Positions 48,716-62,289 of a stretch of 64,000 bases of DNA are shown one piece after another. The DNA is taken from contig JAKOON010000007.1 in assembly GCA_022577435.1 (NCBI GenBank), positions 19,588,881 through 19,652,880 of the forward strand. The letters are read 5' to 3'. Each line of letters begins with the position of its first letter. Position 1 is the stretch's first letter. A model generated the notes under the pieces. It made no database searches, was not told where the DNA came from, and saw only the letters and a list, made by a program, of their open reading frames with translations. This DNA comes from Embiotoca jacksoni (Eukaryota > Chordata > Actinopteri > Embiotocidae). Both the position numbers and the translations under genes were made by a program.

Positions 48716-49853
48716 AGGTAATTGGTAGACTTTCCTGCCTTCTTAATGTGTTTGCAAATAAACTTTGTCAACTAAAATACTGTAGTAATCCATGTTATGG
48801 CAGCAAAGATGAATAAATAAATGTTCAAATATTGTAAATGTTGGTGTTAATTTTTCTTTCCTCGTAAGATTGAGACTGTTTTGTCCATAAGATGGCGGCA
48901 CAGGCCAGTAAAACACAGACTCCAGTTTTCTGCAGCCATCATGTTCTGCCTTACCCAGCTTTATGTTGCTTATTCTGACACCCAAAAGCTCTGAACAGCA
49001 AAGGACGAGGATATTATATGTGCACTATCTAATTCCATATTAAATTGACTGATTTAATATGCTATTTTGATGTATATGGAACAGGGCATTTTCCCCAGCA
49101 ATGAGTTTTTACCAAGATCCACAAGCAAACAGGTACCGACATAAGTATTAATTTATAGGTGATAAATAATAATATGAAGTTAATAACTGTGTGTTGTAAG
49201 TAGGTTGATAGGTGAGTATGGAGGAGTAAAGGGAGTGTCATACAAACTAACAGAGATGAGACTATGATGAGCATTTCCATATATTGATACTTGGTGTTAT
49301 ATATCATTTAGAAAAGGAAGAAAGTGACCACATTGGTGAAGTAATTTGGGGGTGTCCATGAAGATAAATAGAATCGCACTGATCGAAAAAAAAACAAAAA
49401 ACAAAAACAACTCGTGTGCCAAACTTACATAGCCCTTATGAGCTGCACAAATTAATTATATTTAGTCTAACTCAGCTGGAACATCATACGTCTGATATAG
49501 GTGTGACACTCCAAACTAAGATCAATCATATTAGAGTGAAACACCTTCTGACCATTTGTTTTTATTTGTCCTTTGCCTCAATATATTTATGAAGCAGAAT
49601 ATGCACTATTACTACAAAGTCAGGAACTACTGTGGCTGTCTCTCACAATGACTTTCACCATTTGAAATGAAGCCCTGCGCTTTCAAACTATGTAAAATAA
49701 GGACCATTTAAAATAAAGTGACAGAATTTCCACATCACCCGTAGTGAGGACAGTGAGGGTTCAGCTGGCAGTGGAAAATTAAAGGCACACAAAGAAACAT
49801 TTTTGCTTTAAATAGTTCAACTGAAAAACATGTATCTAAAAGAGACAAAGACA

Positions 49854-49855
<2 letters not shown>

Positions 49856-49911
<56 letters not shown>

Positions 49912-49925
49912 GAGAGAGAGAGAGA
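49856..49925. repeat. (AG)n microsatellite
   Basis: About 35 near-perfect AG units, interrupted once by TG at 49909. Confidence 0.95.
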
Positions 49926-49997
49926 CCAGTAGTGAAAGTGAGGCTGCATTTGTTCAGAATTTACAGTTTTTCGTTCTTTTGTAAATCCAGTGTCAGT

Positions 49998-50200
49998 GCT
50001 CTATAAACCTGATCTTAAATCTGGAGGTTCTTTTTTTAAAAATTTTGCAATTATGAGTGAGTCTGCAGAAGATGGATCATACAGTTTATTCTGCTGTGGT
50101 ATTATTACCATGCAACTTTCAGATTTAACCGCAGAAGATACATACATCTATCAGGTGTTTATTCAAAATATTAACAGACACAAACTGTATTTAAAATACA
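49998..50200 (+). pseudogene. Possible immunoglobulin-domain remnant
   Basis: The open frame at 49990-50235 includes GSFFKNFAIMSESAEDGSYSL in outline and MQLSDLTAEDTYIYQVF, like the end of an Ig V domain (L-DLTAEDTG-Y-C), with the final Cys replaced. No splice sites fit cleanly. Confidence 0.3.
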
Positions 50201-50567
50201 TTCTCATGAGCATGTCTGAAAACGTATTATGTTAGGAAACAGTTGTATATCTACACATCCTGCACACAGAACCTCATTAGCATTTTTCTTAAGCTATGTA
50301 TCTGTGACCTGATGAACATAAGTAAGTGCAAAATACTCTGCTATAGTTACCGTCTAGTGGTGAACATATCAATTGTTTTTTGCCTTCTGTTGCTGGGAAG
50401 AAGTTAATGAGAGCAGTGAGAGCAGACCAGATTGGTGAAGTTGTGCGTCTGAAACAAAAAACAACAAGCTGAAAGAGGCAGGAAAGCACTGTTTGGTTGT
50501 TTCATCACAAGAAACTGACAACCTTCACATTACACACAGTCAACTGATCCGTTGTTGTTTAAACATC

Positions 50568-50577
50568 ATGGATCTTG
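50568..50577 (+). other. Possible first coding exon (ATG followed by donor)
   Basis: ATGGATCTTG followed at once by GTAAGT (50578). A purine-rich leader precedes it. It could be the leader exon of an immune-type gene, but no following exon is found. Confidence 0.2.
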
Positions 50578-51359
50578 GTAAGTGCTGCTTTAAAGTAATG
50601 ATTACATAGATATTCAGTTACAATGAGCCCAGACTATTAATATCCCCCTGACAATTTAAATTCTCACCCTTTGGACCAGACATAGCCATGATCATTCAAT
50701 ACCACAAACGGATGTTTCCCAGGGGTACTATTCTTCTTACTTACTGAGAACTGTTTTTGAACACTAAGACCCAATAGCCTTTGAGGTATTTCTGATCTTA
50801 TTCAGCCTGTTGGACACTGATGCTGTCTTGCAGTGATACGGCTCTACTTCGAGAAAACTAAAAGAAAGCTGCTGGCATTTTATTGCGGATGAGATTGTGT
50901 TGACCTTAAATCATACAGAAAATAATCTCTTCACTTCAGGTGCCTTGGTTGGCTTTATCCAGATGCCCTGCTCTCAGCAAAGTTATAGTTTATTTTAACA
51001 AATACGCAGTGCAGAATTGATCCTTCTGGTTGGTAAATAACAGAACTAACAGAGAATGACCCCAACTAGAGATGTCCCAATTTTTCTTTCCCACATTCTA
51101 GCTCTGCGAGCCTGACCTCTGACCCCTCTCTTCAGTTCTGTATTTCTGTGAAGGGGCTTGAGCAGCTTGCATTTCCTGTTACACTGCGTTCCCCTCCTCT
51201 CCCTCCTCCCCACCTCGCCCTTCACACTTACTAATTAATTCTGAATGGTCATTAAGGCAGCGTGGGTCGGAACGCTGATGAATATATTCAATCTGAGTGT
51301 TTACAGATAATATCCAGCTGTCAGGGGGAGGCACACCTGCACTATGGATGGTAATGGAC

Positions 51360-51361
<2 letters not shown>

Positions 51362-51429
<68 letters not shown>
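51362..51429. repeat. (GT)n microsatellite
   Basis: About 33 GT units. A second short run is at 51566-51585. Confidence 0.95.
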
Positions 51430-51435
<6 letters not shown>

Positions 51436-52474
51436 GTGTGTATTTTTCTTACATTACGTCTTTGTGTGCATGCCCACCCTCTCTGTGTGCGTGTGTGTTG
51501 GGGCATGGCCACTGACCGACGAACACACAGGTTATCACAAGGTCGCTACTTCACTTGTGTAAAGTGTGTGTGTGTGTGTGTGTGTACGTCTGTGGCTGTG
51601 TGGCAGAGAGGAAGGAAGTCTAATTAGAGCATTAATTAGGAAGCAAACGGCTTATTGAATAAATCCTGTGGTCATTAAATGAACACACAGAAGCTAGCCT
51701 CCTTGTCTGTTTCCTCCCTTTGCCCTGATGTCAATTCTGTAACTTCAGACAAATACCACAGTTACTTACTCACAGCTCAGTGTTACTAAATAAATTCTCT
51801 CTTACAGTAAAAAAAAAAAAAAAAAAAAAGATTAATTCAAAAAAATATATAATTACACAGCACATCAGGCAGAACACAAGTAAAGAAAATACTATATAGA
51901 GGGCTGAAAGCATTTTCAATAATAAAAAAAAGGATGAATACAAAATACATATTTAACTATAGTAATACATTCAAATTGAATATATCATCATGAAAAAAAA
52001 TATTAGGACACAATTAAAAGACAATTCACTTCATATAATAAGTTGGAATGTGATGTGTCTGTGAATAAAGAATTTTTAAAAAGAATAAAAAAGTTCACAA
52101 TGTAGTCTGTCAATTTTTACTCATATTGTGAAAGATGTCTTTACACTTAAAAAAGGAGGAAACATTAGTGGTGTCAGAAAATTAGAGAACCAAACAAAAT
52201 TTCACTGTTATATCACACTGAAAGAATAAATGGATAGTTCCAGTAGCCTAGACAATATCTAGGTGCTCGCTTCTGAAACTAAACAAAAACAAACTGTCAT
52301 CACAAAAAAAAGGATTATTCATTTACATTTAATTATTAGAACATTCAAAATAATCACTGCAAAACAGCAGGGGGAGGCACGTAGAAACAGCTGTTTTCGC
52401 CTTGCAACTGCCTCTGTCTCTTCACTTGTCTGCCTTGTTTTTTCCCTTCAGTCTCTGGATTTCTACAATGAGGG

Positions 52475-54190
52475 AAAATTCAATGAAATTCAATTCAACT
52501 TTATTTATATAGCGCCAAATCACAACATAGGTTATTTCATGGCACTTAACACATTAACATCCTCACAGCAAGACATTACAATATTATACAGAGAAACCCA
52601 ACAATTCAACAATTCCCACATAAGCTAGGAGGGAAAAAACCCCTCCTCTTTAATGGAGAAAAACCTCCAACAGAGGGAAGGAAAAACTCCCTCTTAACAG
52701 GAAGAAACCTCCGACAGAACAAGGCTCAGAGGTGGGCGGCCATCTGCCTCGACCGGTTGGGGTGAGAGGAGAGCAGAGAGAGAAAAGGACAGCATAGAGA
52801 TAGAAGAGAAGAACTGTTGGTGGAGATGACAAGCGCAGGGCAGAGACATGCAGCTCCATGACGGGACATCTGGAAAAGAAAGAAGAGAAACTACGCGAGC
52901 GAAGGAACTGAATGGAGACAACAGACAATAAGAAGAAACTATGGGAGAGAAAAAGATGGTGAGGTATGAGTCAGTTAAGAGTAGGAGGAAAGAAAAGAAG
53001 CTCAGCGTGTAATGAGGTCCCCCAGCAGCGTCGGCCTATAACAGCATAACTAAGAGTTGGTTCAGGTCTACCTGAGCCAGCCCTAACTATAGGCTTTATC
53101 AAAAAGGAACGTTTTGAGTCTAATCTTAAAGCTAGAGAGGGTTTCTGCCCCTCGAACACAAACTGGGAGCTGGTTCCACAGGAGAGGAGCCTGAAAACTG
53201 AAGGCTCTGCCTCCCATTCTACTTCTGGAAACTCTTGGAACCACAAGTAGACTAGCGTACTGAGAGCGAAGTGCTCTGCTAGGATTATATGGTTCTATAA
53301 GATCTCTAAGATATGATGGAGCCTGGTCATGTAGGGCTTTTTAGGTCATCAAGATAATTTTAAATTATATTCTTGATTTCACAGGAAGCCAGTGAAGAGA
53401 AGCTAAAACTGGAGAAATATGATCTCTCTTGCTAAATCCCGTCAGTACTCTTGCTGCAGCATTTTGGATCAGCTGCAAGGTTTTTAATAAGTAATTTGGA
53501 CATCCTAACAACAAGGAATTACAATAATCTAGCCTAGAAGTAACAAACGCATTAATGAGTTTTTCTGCATCACGCTGAGGAAGGATTTTCCTGATTTTAT
53601 TAATATTATGTAGATGAAAGAAGGCAGTTCTGGAGATTTGTTTTATCTGGTGGCTAAAGGACAAGTCCTCATCAAAGATGACTCCAAGGTTCCTCACAGT
53701 TTTGCTGGAGGCCAAGACAACGTCATCTAGAGTAACTAAGTGATTACAGAAAGAGTTTCTGAGGTGTTTAGGACCAAGTACAATAACTTCAGTTTTGTCT
53801 GAATTTAGAAGCAGGAAGTTTTTGGTCATCCAGGCCTTTATGTCTTTTAGACAGGCTTCAAGTTTTACTAACTGATTAGTTTCATCTGGTTTTATAGAAA
53901 GATATAGCTGAGTGTCATCTGCATAACAATGGAGTTTATGCAGTGCTTCCTGATGACATCTCCTAATGGAAGCATGTACAAAGTAAAAATTATTGGGCCT
54001 AACACTGAGCCTTGTGGAACTCCATAACTAACTCTTGTTTGTCTGGAAGATTCATTGTTGACATGGACAAACTGGAATCTATCTGATAAGTAGGATTTGA
54101 ACCAATCTGGAACCAAATGTCTATTTACAACCACAAACCACAAGCAGGCTAAGAAAACAAACTGCAGACCAAACCTGCTTCTGAGAAGGT
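52475..54190 (-). mobile_element. L2-like LINE, 3' half with RT, decayed
   Basis: On minus, 53892-54143 reads the RT core [21 protein letters not shown]. 53365-53829 reads [55 protein letters not shown] and SPVLASLHWLPVKSRI. The 3' untranslated part (52480-53340) carries CAACTTTATTTATATAGCG and GAAAAACTCCCTCTTAACAGGAAG, common in fish genomes. The catalytic YADD region is frameshifted. The 5' half with the endonuclease is absent, as in 5'-truncated insertions. Confidence 0.85.
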
Positions 54191-54399
54191 TAAGTTTGAT
54201 AACGGATCAAAACATTTAAAAGAACCGCCCACTGACCAATCATTTCCTCTTGGAAAAATAATATCACCAATCATAGAAGATCCCGTGGCGATTTGTGTGC
54301 GGAGTGAGACGGTCCTCCGCAAAGGCTGGAGTGTTCAGAAACTGATAAACTTCTTTGGGTTAACCTGGTGATTTTTTAAGCTACAGATTCCATTTCATT

Positions 54400-54735
54400 G
54401 TGTTTTTTGTAGGCCACACCAATACCACTGAACTTGCACGATACACCCTGGACAGCTCGCCAGTCCATCACAGGGCCAACACATGGAGACAGACAGAAAC
54501 ACACAAACATTCACGCTCTCATTCACACCTATGAGAAATTTAGAATCACCAATTAACCTAACAAGCATATATTTGGATGGGAGGAGGAAGCCAGAGTTCC
54601 TGGACAGAACCCACGCAGGCACAGGGAGGACATACAACATGCGAACTCCACACAGAAAGGCCCCCAGCTGAGGTTTGAATGCAGAACCCCCTTCCTGTGA
54701 GGCGACAGTGCTAACCACTGCACCACCGCCTAATT
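54400..54735. repeat. Common fish interspersed repeat
   Basis: CACCCTGGACAGCTCGCCAGTCCATCACAGGG in outline, AATTAACCTAACA, GGGAGGAGGAAGCC, CCCACGCAGGCACAGGGAGGA and TGTGAGGCGACAGTGCTAACCACTGCACCACC in outline. Same family as 34108-34400. Confidence 0.75.
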
Positions 54736-54889
54736 TCCTCCCTTGTCTGTTTTACACTGCCGGGGCTGTAGCTGAAAGAATAACACAAAACCGTCGTACA
54801 CGGCATAAGAATACACATCACATTAAACTCAGATTTAGCACATCTGTGAACTCATCACATTGGTGGGGCTTCAGTTAGCTTTTTGTACA

Positions 54890-55640
54890 ACCCCTATTTC
54901 AAAAGGCGGGGACAGGGGCATATTTACCACTGTGCTGCATCACTTCTTCCTTCAACAACACTCTGTAAATGTTTGGGAACTGAGGAGATCGGTTTCTGGA
55001 GTTTCGAAAGTGAAATGTTGTCCCATTCTTGCCTGATATAAGATTTCAGCTGCTCAACAGTTTGGGTTCTCCTTTGTCGTAGTTTTCATTTTATGATGCG
55101 CCAAATGTTTTAAATGTATGACATGTCTGGACTGCAGGAGGCCAGTTTACCACCAGGAATCTTTTACTACGGAGTCATGCTGTTGTAGTATTTGCAGAAT
55201 GGGGTTTGGCATTGTCTTGCTGAAATAAGCAAGACCTTCCCTGAAAAAGGGGTTGTCTGGATGGGAGGATATGTTCCTCCAAAACCTGTCTGTCCATTTA
55301 AGGATTTATGGTTCCTTTCCAGATGTGCAAGCTACCCATGTGCATTAATGCATCCATGTACTGTCACGGATGCTTGTTTTTGAACTGTGCGCTGATAGCA
55401 AGCTGGATGGTCCCTCTCCTCTTTAGCGTAGAGAATGCAGCATTCCATGATTTCCAAAAAGAATTTAGAATTTAGATTTGTTAGACTACAGGACAGTTTT
55501 CCACTTCGCCTCAGTCCATCTTAAATGAATTTGGGCCCAAAGAAGGTGGCGGTGTTCGTGGATCATGTTTATATCTGGTTTCTTCTTTGCATGGTAGAGT
55601 TTTAACCTACATTTGCAGATGAAGTGATAAAACAATAAAA
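54890..55640. mobile_element. Second copy of the 1565-3025 transposon, partial
   Basis: Matches 1805-2440 in the same orientation with many substitutions (GGGACAGGGGCAT, TTTGGGAACTGAGGAGA, CTTCCCTGAAAAA, AGCTGGATGGTCCCTCTCCTCTTTAG in outline). The long terminal inverted repeats are missing. Confidence 0.75.
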
Positions 55641-56735
55641 TTTAGCCGGAAGGTGGAGAACCATGCTCATGCCAGACACAGATACACATACAGAAGACAG
55701 AGAGCCAGACAAACTGGGGAACACAAGGACCACACAGACGTGATGGGAAAACACGGATGAGAAGAGACTGATGCAGCCATCACAGATTCTAGTTGTCAAC
55801 TTCCTAAATGCACCTAGACTGTGGTCCTAGCAGACTGAAAACACCTACACTCACCACAGTTCTTCTGCGGTTGACTCTATGTTGAGATGAGGGCTCTATA
55901 GACCCTCTCTTACAGGACACATGTCCAAAATACATTTATTGCACCATCTTCGTCTGGCCTGCAAAGTCCTCAGAGAAAAAGAAAAATGACCCCTAAAAAT
56001 AACAATCACAATTAGCATTATGAATCTTAAGGCAAATGACTACAACAACCCCCTACTGCATATTTTTTGAAACAAGGACCAAGGCCTTCAATAGCCTATT
56101 GTAATGTAATCATGTCTACCAAATTCAAGTTGTTTAACATAATTCAGTACTGAGTTTCATGTTTTAATAAAATTGCCGGATGTGTGGCCCTTTGTTTACT
56201 TTACCTAAGTCAGGATGGCCTTGCGGAAAAAAATATTGCCCATCCCTGATTTAGAAGAATCTAAACATCCAAAGGGCCAAAAACTTTTGCACAGTACTGT
56301 ATCCATGGTGGGACTCTGGTTGACCCCTCTATAAGCATAAACACAGCTTTTGTTTTGCTCCTCTGATGGCTTTCCTCTGTATGTCAATGAAATCATTGCG
56401 AATTGTGATATAGTTAATCAGTAGACTCAGAGACCGAGCTGCTTGCCTTCAATTGGCTGTAACTATACAAAGTGTGTGTGTTTGTAGTGTATCATGTCCG
56501 GGTGCTACAGAGCAGCACCTCTGCTCCTTTAATCCTCTCAGCCTGCACCGCTCTGTGTCTCTGTCTCCATCTATCTGCTCACTTATCTGTCCATCTTTCA
56601 TCAGGTCATTGTCTCCACTGTTCCTGCCTTCAAACATCATACCTCCCTCCCTCTCTGCTGATACCTGTGTCCTTCACAGGCGCATGAATACACATCAAAA
56701 GCCTTGTACTGTATTCAGCAGTTCAGATTTTCTAC

Positions 56736-56739
<4 letters not shown>

Positions 56740-56828
<89 letters not shown>
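56740..56828. repeat. (CA)44 microsatellite
   Basis: An uninterrupted CA run. Confidence 0.97.
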
Positions 56829-56831
<3 letters not shown>

Positions 56832-57774
56832 TTTTAATACTGTAAATAAAGGAACCAAAAAACTTTTAAACTTGAATCTTTTTCACCTAAAAAAAAAAAA
56901 TCAACACAAGTGTAACTAAATTAAACAAAAAAGAAAATGCAGTGAGTGTAATATTAATATTATCTGGACATCTCTCTCTGTCTCTTTCCATCTTCCTGCA
57001 TCTGTTTCTGTCTGTTAGTCTGTCATCTCTCCATCCTGATAACATCATGTTATCTACTCTCCAAATTAAAACACCAACCGTATGCCCTTCACTGACACAT
57101 GCCTGCTCTGTGTGTATTTGTGTGTAGGTCATGGTGTCATCTTGTCTCAAAGGTCAAAGGAGTGATTGTTAATCTGTTTCAAACAGGATTGGTTTTATTG
57201 TGAAATATGGTAACATGATTTTCAGTGAGACATGTTAAATGACTCATTCTCTGCATGTCTGTCGTTCTCAAAGTGCACATTAAAGCCATTGATAAATTCA
57301 GGGTTGAATTCTTGAAGCAGACTATCTTGCTATGTTTAGTTAGCTGTTTATTGATACTTGATTCAGATCACTTAGAATAGATGTATGTGACCAGCTCAAT
57401 TAGGTCTTCAAACTATGGAACTGGGATAATTTTATGTAAACAAACCCGGCATTCTAACTTTTTTTGGACAATTCAAATCAGATATTTTGTGCAGCTAATG
57501 GCCACACAAATCCTGAAGAATATTCTAAATGCAGTCAGTGGCAGATTTTTTTTGCTACTATGCTCTTTCTAAAAAGGGAAATAAACCAAGTACCCTGACT
57601 GCAGTGTGCAGATTGGGGCAGTACTCAACTAAATTTGAACCATTGTGTTATATATAACTAAATTAATCCCTTATGTATGTTTTATTGTTGCTGTTTATGA
57701 TTATGACATAAAATTGCAGACTGGTTAATGTTAAATTTTTCTACATTTCAGCCAAGGGGCAACCAACAGTGACA

Positions 57775-57840
57775 CTGGTTTGTGAACGGCCGTTATGAGG
57801 ACTCAAGTTTGAATTTGGGCCGTCCCAATCTTGCTAGTTT
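57775..57840. repeat. Second copy of the HVCN1-intron repeat
   Basis: TGGTTTGTGAACGGCCGTTA and AATCTTGCTAGTTTGAA correspond to 24405-24470. Confidence 0.5.
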
Positions 57841-58061
57841 GAAACAGTTTGACTGCACTTGAAGAAACTTTCAAAGCTCTTGAAATATTCCAGACAAACT
57901 GACCTTCATGTGTTACAGAAATGATGAAGTGTTGTTTCTCTCAGTTGCCATGACATGGATTACTTAACTAGTTTAATAGGGCTATTCACTGTATACCAAC
58001 AATACCACAGCATAACACAACTGTTGATCTAAAAAACATTAAGAATGTTAATTTGTGACAA

Positions 58062-58440
58062 GTCTCATCTGTTACAGCTTTTCTGAATTGCGATAACACT
58101 AAACCCCATTCTCTGAACCAAATAGCCTAAACCCTTTTGTTGAACCACACACTCTTTTGGCAAAACTCTAAACACATTCTCACTCACTAAAACACATTTT
58201 CCACTGTGATGCACTTGTGATGCATAATGTTGACCACAGGTAGCAAAAGTTTAACTCAATTAAAGCACAAGTGTCATAGGTTAAACACAACGACTCAAAG
58301 ATTCAGAGAAGAGGACATGTAAAATGAGTTTCTGTCATTGAAAATTTAGAGTACTAATGTGTGTTTCAGTAAATATACAGTAAAGGACATACAGGGGGAG
58401 GGGTGAGGGGTGCAATTACAGTAGTACTCTACTGCATGAA
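58062..58440 (-). mobile_element. IS630/Tc1-like remnant, copy of 30890-31560 family
   Basis: AACCCCATTCTCTGAACCAAATAGCCTAAACCC in outline, then the complement of the 31330-31500 block. Non-coding. Confidence 0.5.
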
Positions 58441-58559
58441 TATTTTTCTAACTGCACATTGACTTTTTGTTGAATTGCACAGATGAAACTGTTTTGAGGT
58501 GAACGTTTGGTTTTTCAGATTCAGATTTAGAGGTTTTGTGAATGTAGTTTGAAAATTGG

Positions 58560-58790
58560 GTTTTGTGCTTACAGTTTTGAGAAAAGTGACTGGACTCTGA
58601 ACTTTTGCACTGTGGACACATATTTGCACGTTGTCTGTTTTATTGGTTTTTTTTGTTGTATATTTGTGCTTTTCTTGTTTTGTCCTTTTATTTGCACACA
58701 GTGGGACTGTGATTTTTCGATCCATCTGTAGGTCTGTATGTCATATGGTGGACTGACATTAAAGAAGTTGAAGTTGAAGTTGAAAAGGGT
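58560..58790 (+). mobile_element. Retroelement 3' tail with (GTTGAA)n end
   Basis: T-rich sequence ends AAAGAAGTTGAAGTTGAAGTTGAAAAGG, a short tandem tail typical of non-LTR elements. The body is unrecognised. Confidence 0.4.
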
Positions 58791-58999
58791 GGAAGGTTTC
58801 AAGAAACGTGTCTTAGCAATTGTGAAAAACTGTAACTCCCCTTCCAGGGGATGACCTAATGAAGGTGGTTAAGTTATTGCCAAGCTGTCTTTACCTTTAC
58901 ACACTTTGAATCCACAACAGTTCCACATAACTGAAAATGGTGTGGAATGTGGATAATAGATTTGAAACAATAGTGAAGTGAACCAACAGGCTCATAGCT

Positions 59000-60780
59000 A
59001 GTTTATTAGGTTGAGATTTGTGTCCCTCACAGTGGGCGGAAGTTGTCATGAAGTTAGCAGCCCACCAATTAGTGTCTGGTTAAATAACTATTATTTGGCC
59101 CACTGCAGAGTCAGCGCATTTCTAAAAGGGTGAAAAATAGGCTTCTTACATTTAACCCTTTGCATCCCAACATGAAGTAAGTGAGTAGGTTGGAAGGATT
59201 TATATCCTCTGAAATATTTAGTTTCGGTGTTGATTGTTAAATTATGAAATAACATTAGTATAAATAACAGCCTCCTCTGACTGAGCTACCTTTGAATCAT
59301 ATATTTATGTTTACTAAATTAAAGACAAATTCATTGAACTAGCTTATTGGTTCAAATAAGCAAGAAAGTTACAGCAAGGACACTGTGTATTTGTAGTGTT
59401 TCTCTGTGATCTTTGAGTTGCAGAATCAAAATATGCTTTCATAAATTGCATATCTGTTTCACAGTTTGGTTAAAAATCATCAGACTTTAAACCCTTTTTT
59501 TCCTACAACTTCACAGTTTCCATATTTGCTGATCCCTGCCAGGACAGCACAATTGTAGATGTTTTTCCCCCCTTGGTCACCAGGAGCAACAATTACACCC
59601 TTTAACTTTGATAAGTCCAGCTGAAGTGAAATTACCAGTATAGTTTAGTGTTTTTGATCAAATGTTTCAGTTTTACAAGAAGATAAAAGCCAGTTTATGC
59701 GGCAGCTGTCTGCTGAGCTAATCCTCCAAAGGTTAGCTCAATCATTGATGCAGCTTCTATACAATGGCAGAGACAGGCCACAGTGAAAAGAGCTGTTATC
59801 TTCATTTGACTAACTGTTGTTGCCTGACTTTGATTTCTTATGTTTAATTTATTTCATTTAGTCAGATTGACTCGGTGGTATTTTAATGCAACAGCATCGG
59901 CTTCATATTTTCACATTGAAACCACTTTTGACTAAAACAAGACTCAAACTAGAATTGCATTCACATACACTAAACCTTTCAAACTGTCTCTACGTAATCA
60001 ATGAGGTTACGGTTGTCCCATAGACAATCTGTGTTGTATTGATCAGTTTAATAAATACGTAATCGATCACACCGTGTCATATCCATTAATTCAAAGGTGA
60101 CTGGACCACATCACCAAAGGACCACATCCTATTTTTAATATCAGGACAATACCAGCTCCATATACTGGTCTACCTTTAATATACTTACAGTGGATGAACA
60201 GACATTCATATCATATTCAGTCTATCAAATGTGAATTATCCATCATAACAAGGACCTTGGCTTTGCCAGATTTCCTTCCAGTTATTACTGGTTATTACTT
60301 TCAATGAAAATATGAAAACCCAACCTCTGAGTTATTGTCAGAAGCTGTGTGTGCAGAGCTCAGCTCATTTCAATCACAAACGGCAGCATCTTGATTTACA
60401 CCAGCCACTGTTTTAATAGGGCTAGCCATGGTCAAATTTAAACCAGCCCGATTAATCAACTAATCATTCAATATCTCCCATTCAGCAGGCGCGCAGAAAG
60501 CACACGCCGCTTCTCAATATGAATTTTCCGGGAGATTTCTCTATTGATCGACAGACAGATGATTTGTGAGATACATTGTCTGGGGATCAATAGGTGGCCA
60601 GTCAATAGCTCATAGGGAGAAATGAACTGTGGTGACATGAAGGCCAGAAAGTCAAGTTTGCATGTAGTCTCACACAGCATATGTCAAAATGAAGATGTAT
60701 ATACTGTCGCCGGCTGATACAGGGACTCAAACCAGCAAATTTCCAGTTAAAACCCCTAAAACTGCACAGCTACACGCAGC
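59000..60780. other. Intergenic, possible conserved non-coding sequence
   Basis: No ORF or repeat recognised. 59690-59860 and 60460-60720 are of mixed composition and free of repeats. Confidence 0.3.
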
Positions 60781-60871
60781 CAATGAGATTTAATAAAGTA
60801 GAGAGGCACAGAGCCCGAGGAGACAGCAGGGTGGCCAGTGACTTTTACAGCAATCAGACTCATGTTTCTCC

Positions 60872-60981
<110 letters not shown>

Positions 60982-61248
60982 TTTACACGCAGTGCTATTT
61001 TACTGGAGTTCCACTTTACTGCTCTGCTCTGTAGTGAGACCTCTGTCTTTTGTGTGTATGTGCGTGCGTGTGTGTACAGTATGCACTCTGTATTTCTCTC
61101 TGTTGGTGTGTGTCCAGTGATACAACCCCTGTTGTGTGTGAATGAACAGTAAGGTTAGAGCGGTGTCAAAGCCAAGCAGATGATGAATGGCATTAGTTTA
61201 GTCTGTCATTACAGACTTGTGGTTTATGTAGGGGTCAACTCTAATGGA

Positions 61249-61321
61249 CGAGAGGAGAGGAGAGGAGAGGAGAGGAGAGGAGAGGAGAGGAGAGGAGAGG
61301 AGAGGAGAGGAGAGGAGAGGA
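61249..61321. repeat. (GAGAG)n pentanucleotide repeat
   Basis: About 14 tandem AGGAG units with no visible interruption. Confidence 0.95.
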
Positions 61322-61489
61322 AGCTGCTACAAGCTGCAGTGCTCATTATGCCCCTCAATCTAAGTGCTAGATGGAATTAACAACTGCTTTTCAGCTCTAT
61401 AACCGACTATGAAGTCTACATATCTTCAGGATTTTAGTAATTTTCATTTAAATATTTTAGTTATCTTGTGGTCAAAGTTCATACCCTTA

Positions 61490-61530
61490 TACACAAAAGT
61501 ATGTGAACACCCCCGTTTACATTTCATGAA
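61490..61530. mobile_element. Possible Tc1-like terminus fragment
   Basis: ACACAAAAGTATGTGAACACCCC resembles the end of another fish Tc1 family. No partner end is seen. Confidence 0.35.
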
Positions 61531-62289
61531 ACCCAACAAATACTAGATTTTTGATGCAAATACTGAGAGAGTTAGAACAGAACTAAAAGACCCATTCAAA
61601 AAGCTGGGATTGTTTCTATTTCATTCAAATTTAATTCAATTCACTTTGATTAATATGGCAACAAATAACAGCATCAGTTATCTCCGGGCATTTTGCTTGG
61701 CAAGGTCAAGACCTACCCACATGCCCAACAATTCACCAATTCCTATAAGTGTGAATGACCGTGGGAAGGAGAACTCTCTTACCCGAGTTCATGTCACAAG
61801 GTGAACTGGGTCTCCTCCTGACCTGCTTTATACGGTATACATACTGTGTTAGGGATGCTGGGTGACCTGAGGCTGCTCGTTGATTGGTTGCTTCAGATTT
61901 TTCACTTTCTTCTTATTTTGTAAATATTTGACTTAATATGATTGGACAGTCCCTGACACCGTCTTTCTTTCCTTCATACACAAATGCACTCTGTGTGTTT
62001 TTGCTCTTCTCTGCAGTTTGTTAACTGAGCATTGAGTTTCAGGTTGAAGCAGCCAACAAAATCAAAGAGTCATTAGAGTACCAAAAAAGCCCTCGTCAAA
62101 CTTAAGCCGTCATTAAACTGTTATTGCTTAACAGTATTGAATTGTGCTAAACAGTGGTACAACCTGCTGGTTGTATCATGTTAAGATTTTTTTCATCCAA
62201 ATTCTTTGGCTCAAGCTAGAAAATCTGATAAAAGAGAAACAATCTGGAACTTTTAACTGTCACTTATAGGTCATGAAAACTCTATGCTA

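Larger units (their letters stand above)
57841..58900. mobile_element. Tc1-like remnant split by a later insertion
   Basis: 57841-58058 (TGCACTTGAAGAAACTTTC, CTGACCTTCATGTGTTACAG, ACAACTGTTGATCT) and 58800-58900 (GATGACCTAATGAAGGTGG, GCCAAGCTGTC) are consecutive parts of the family seen at 41440-41600. They are separated by about 740 bp of foreign sequence. Confidence 0.6.
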
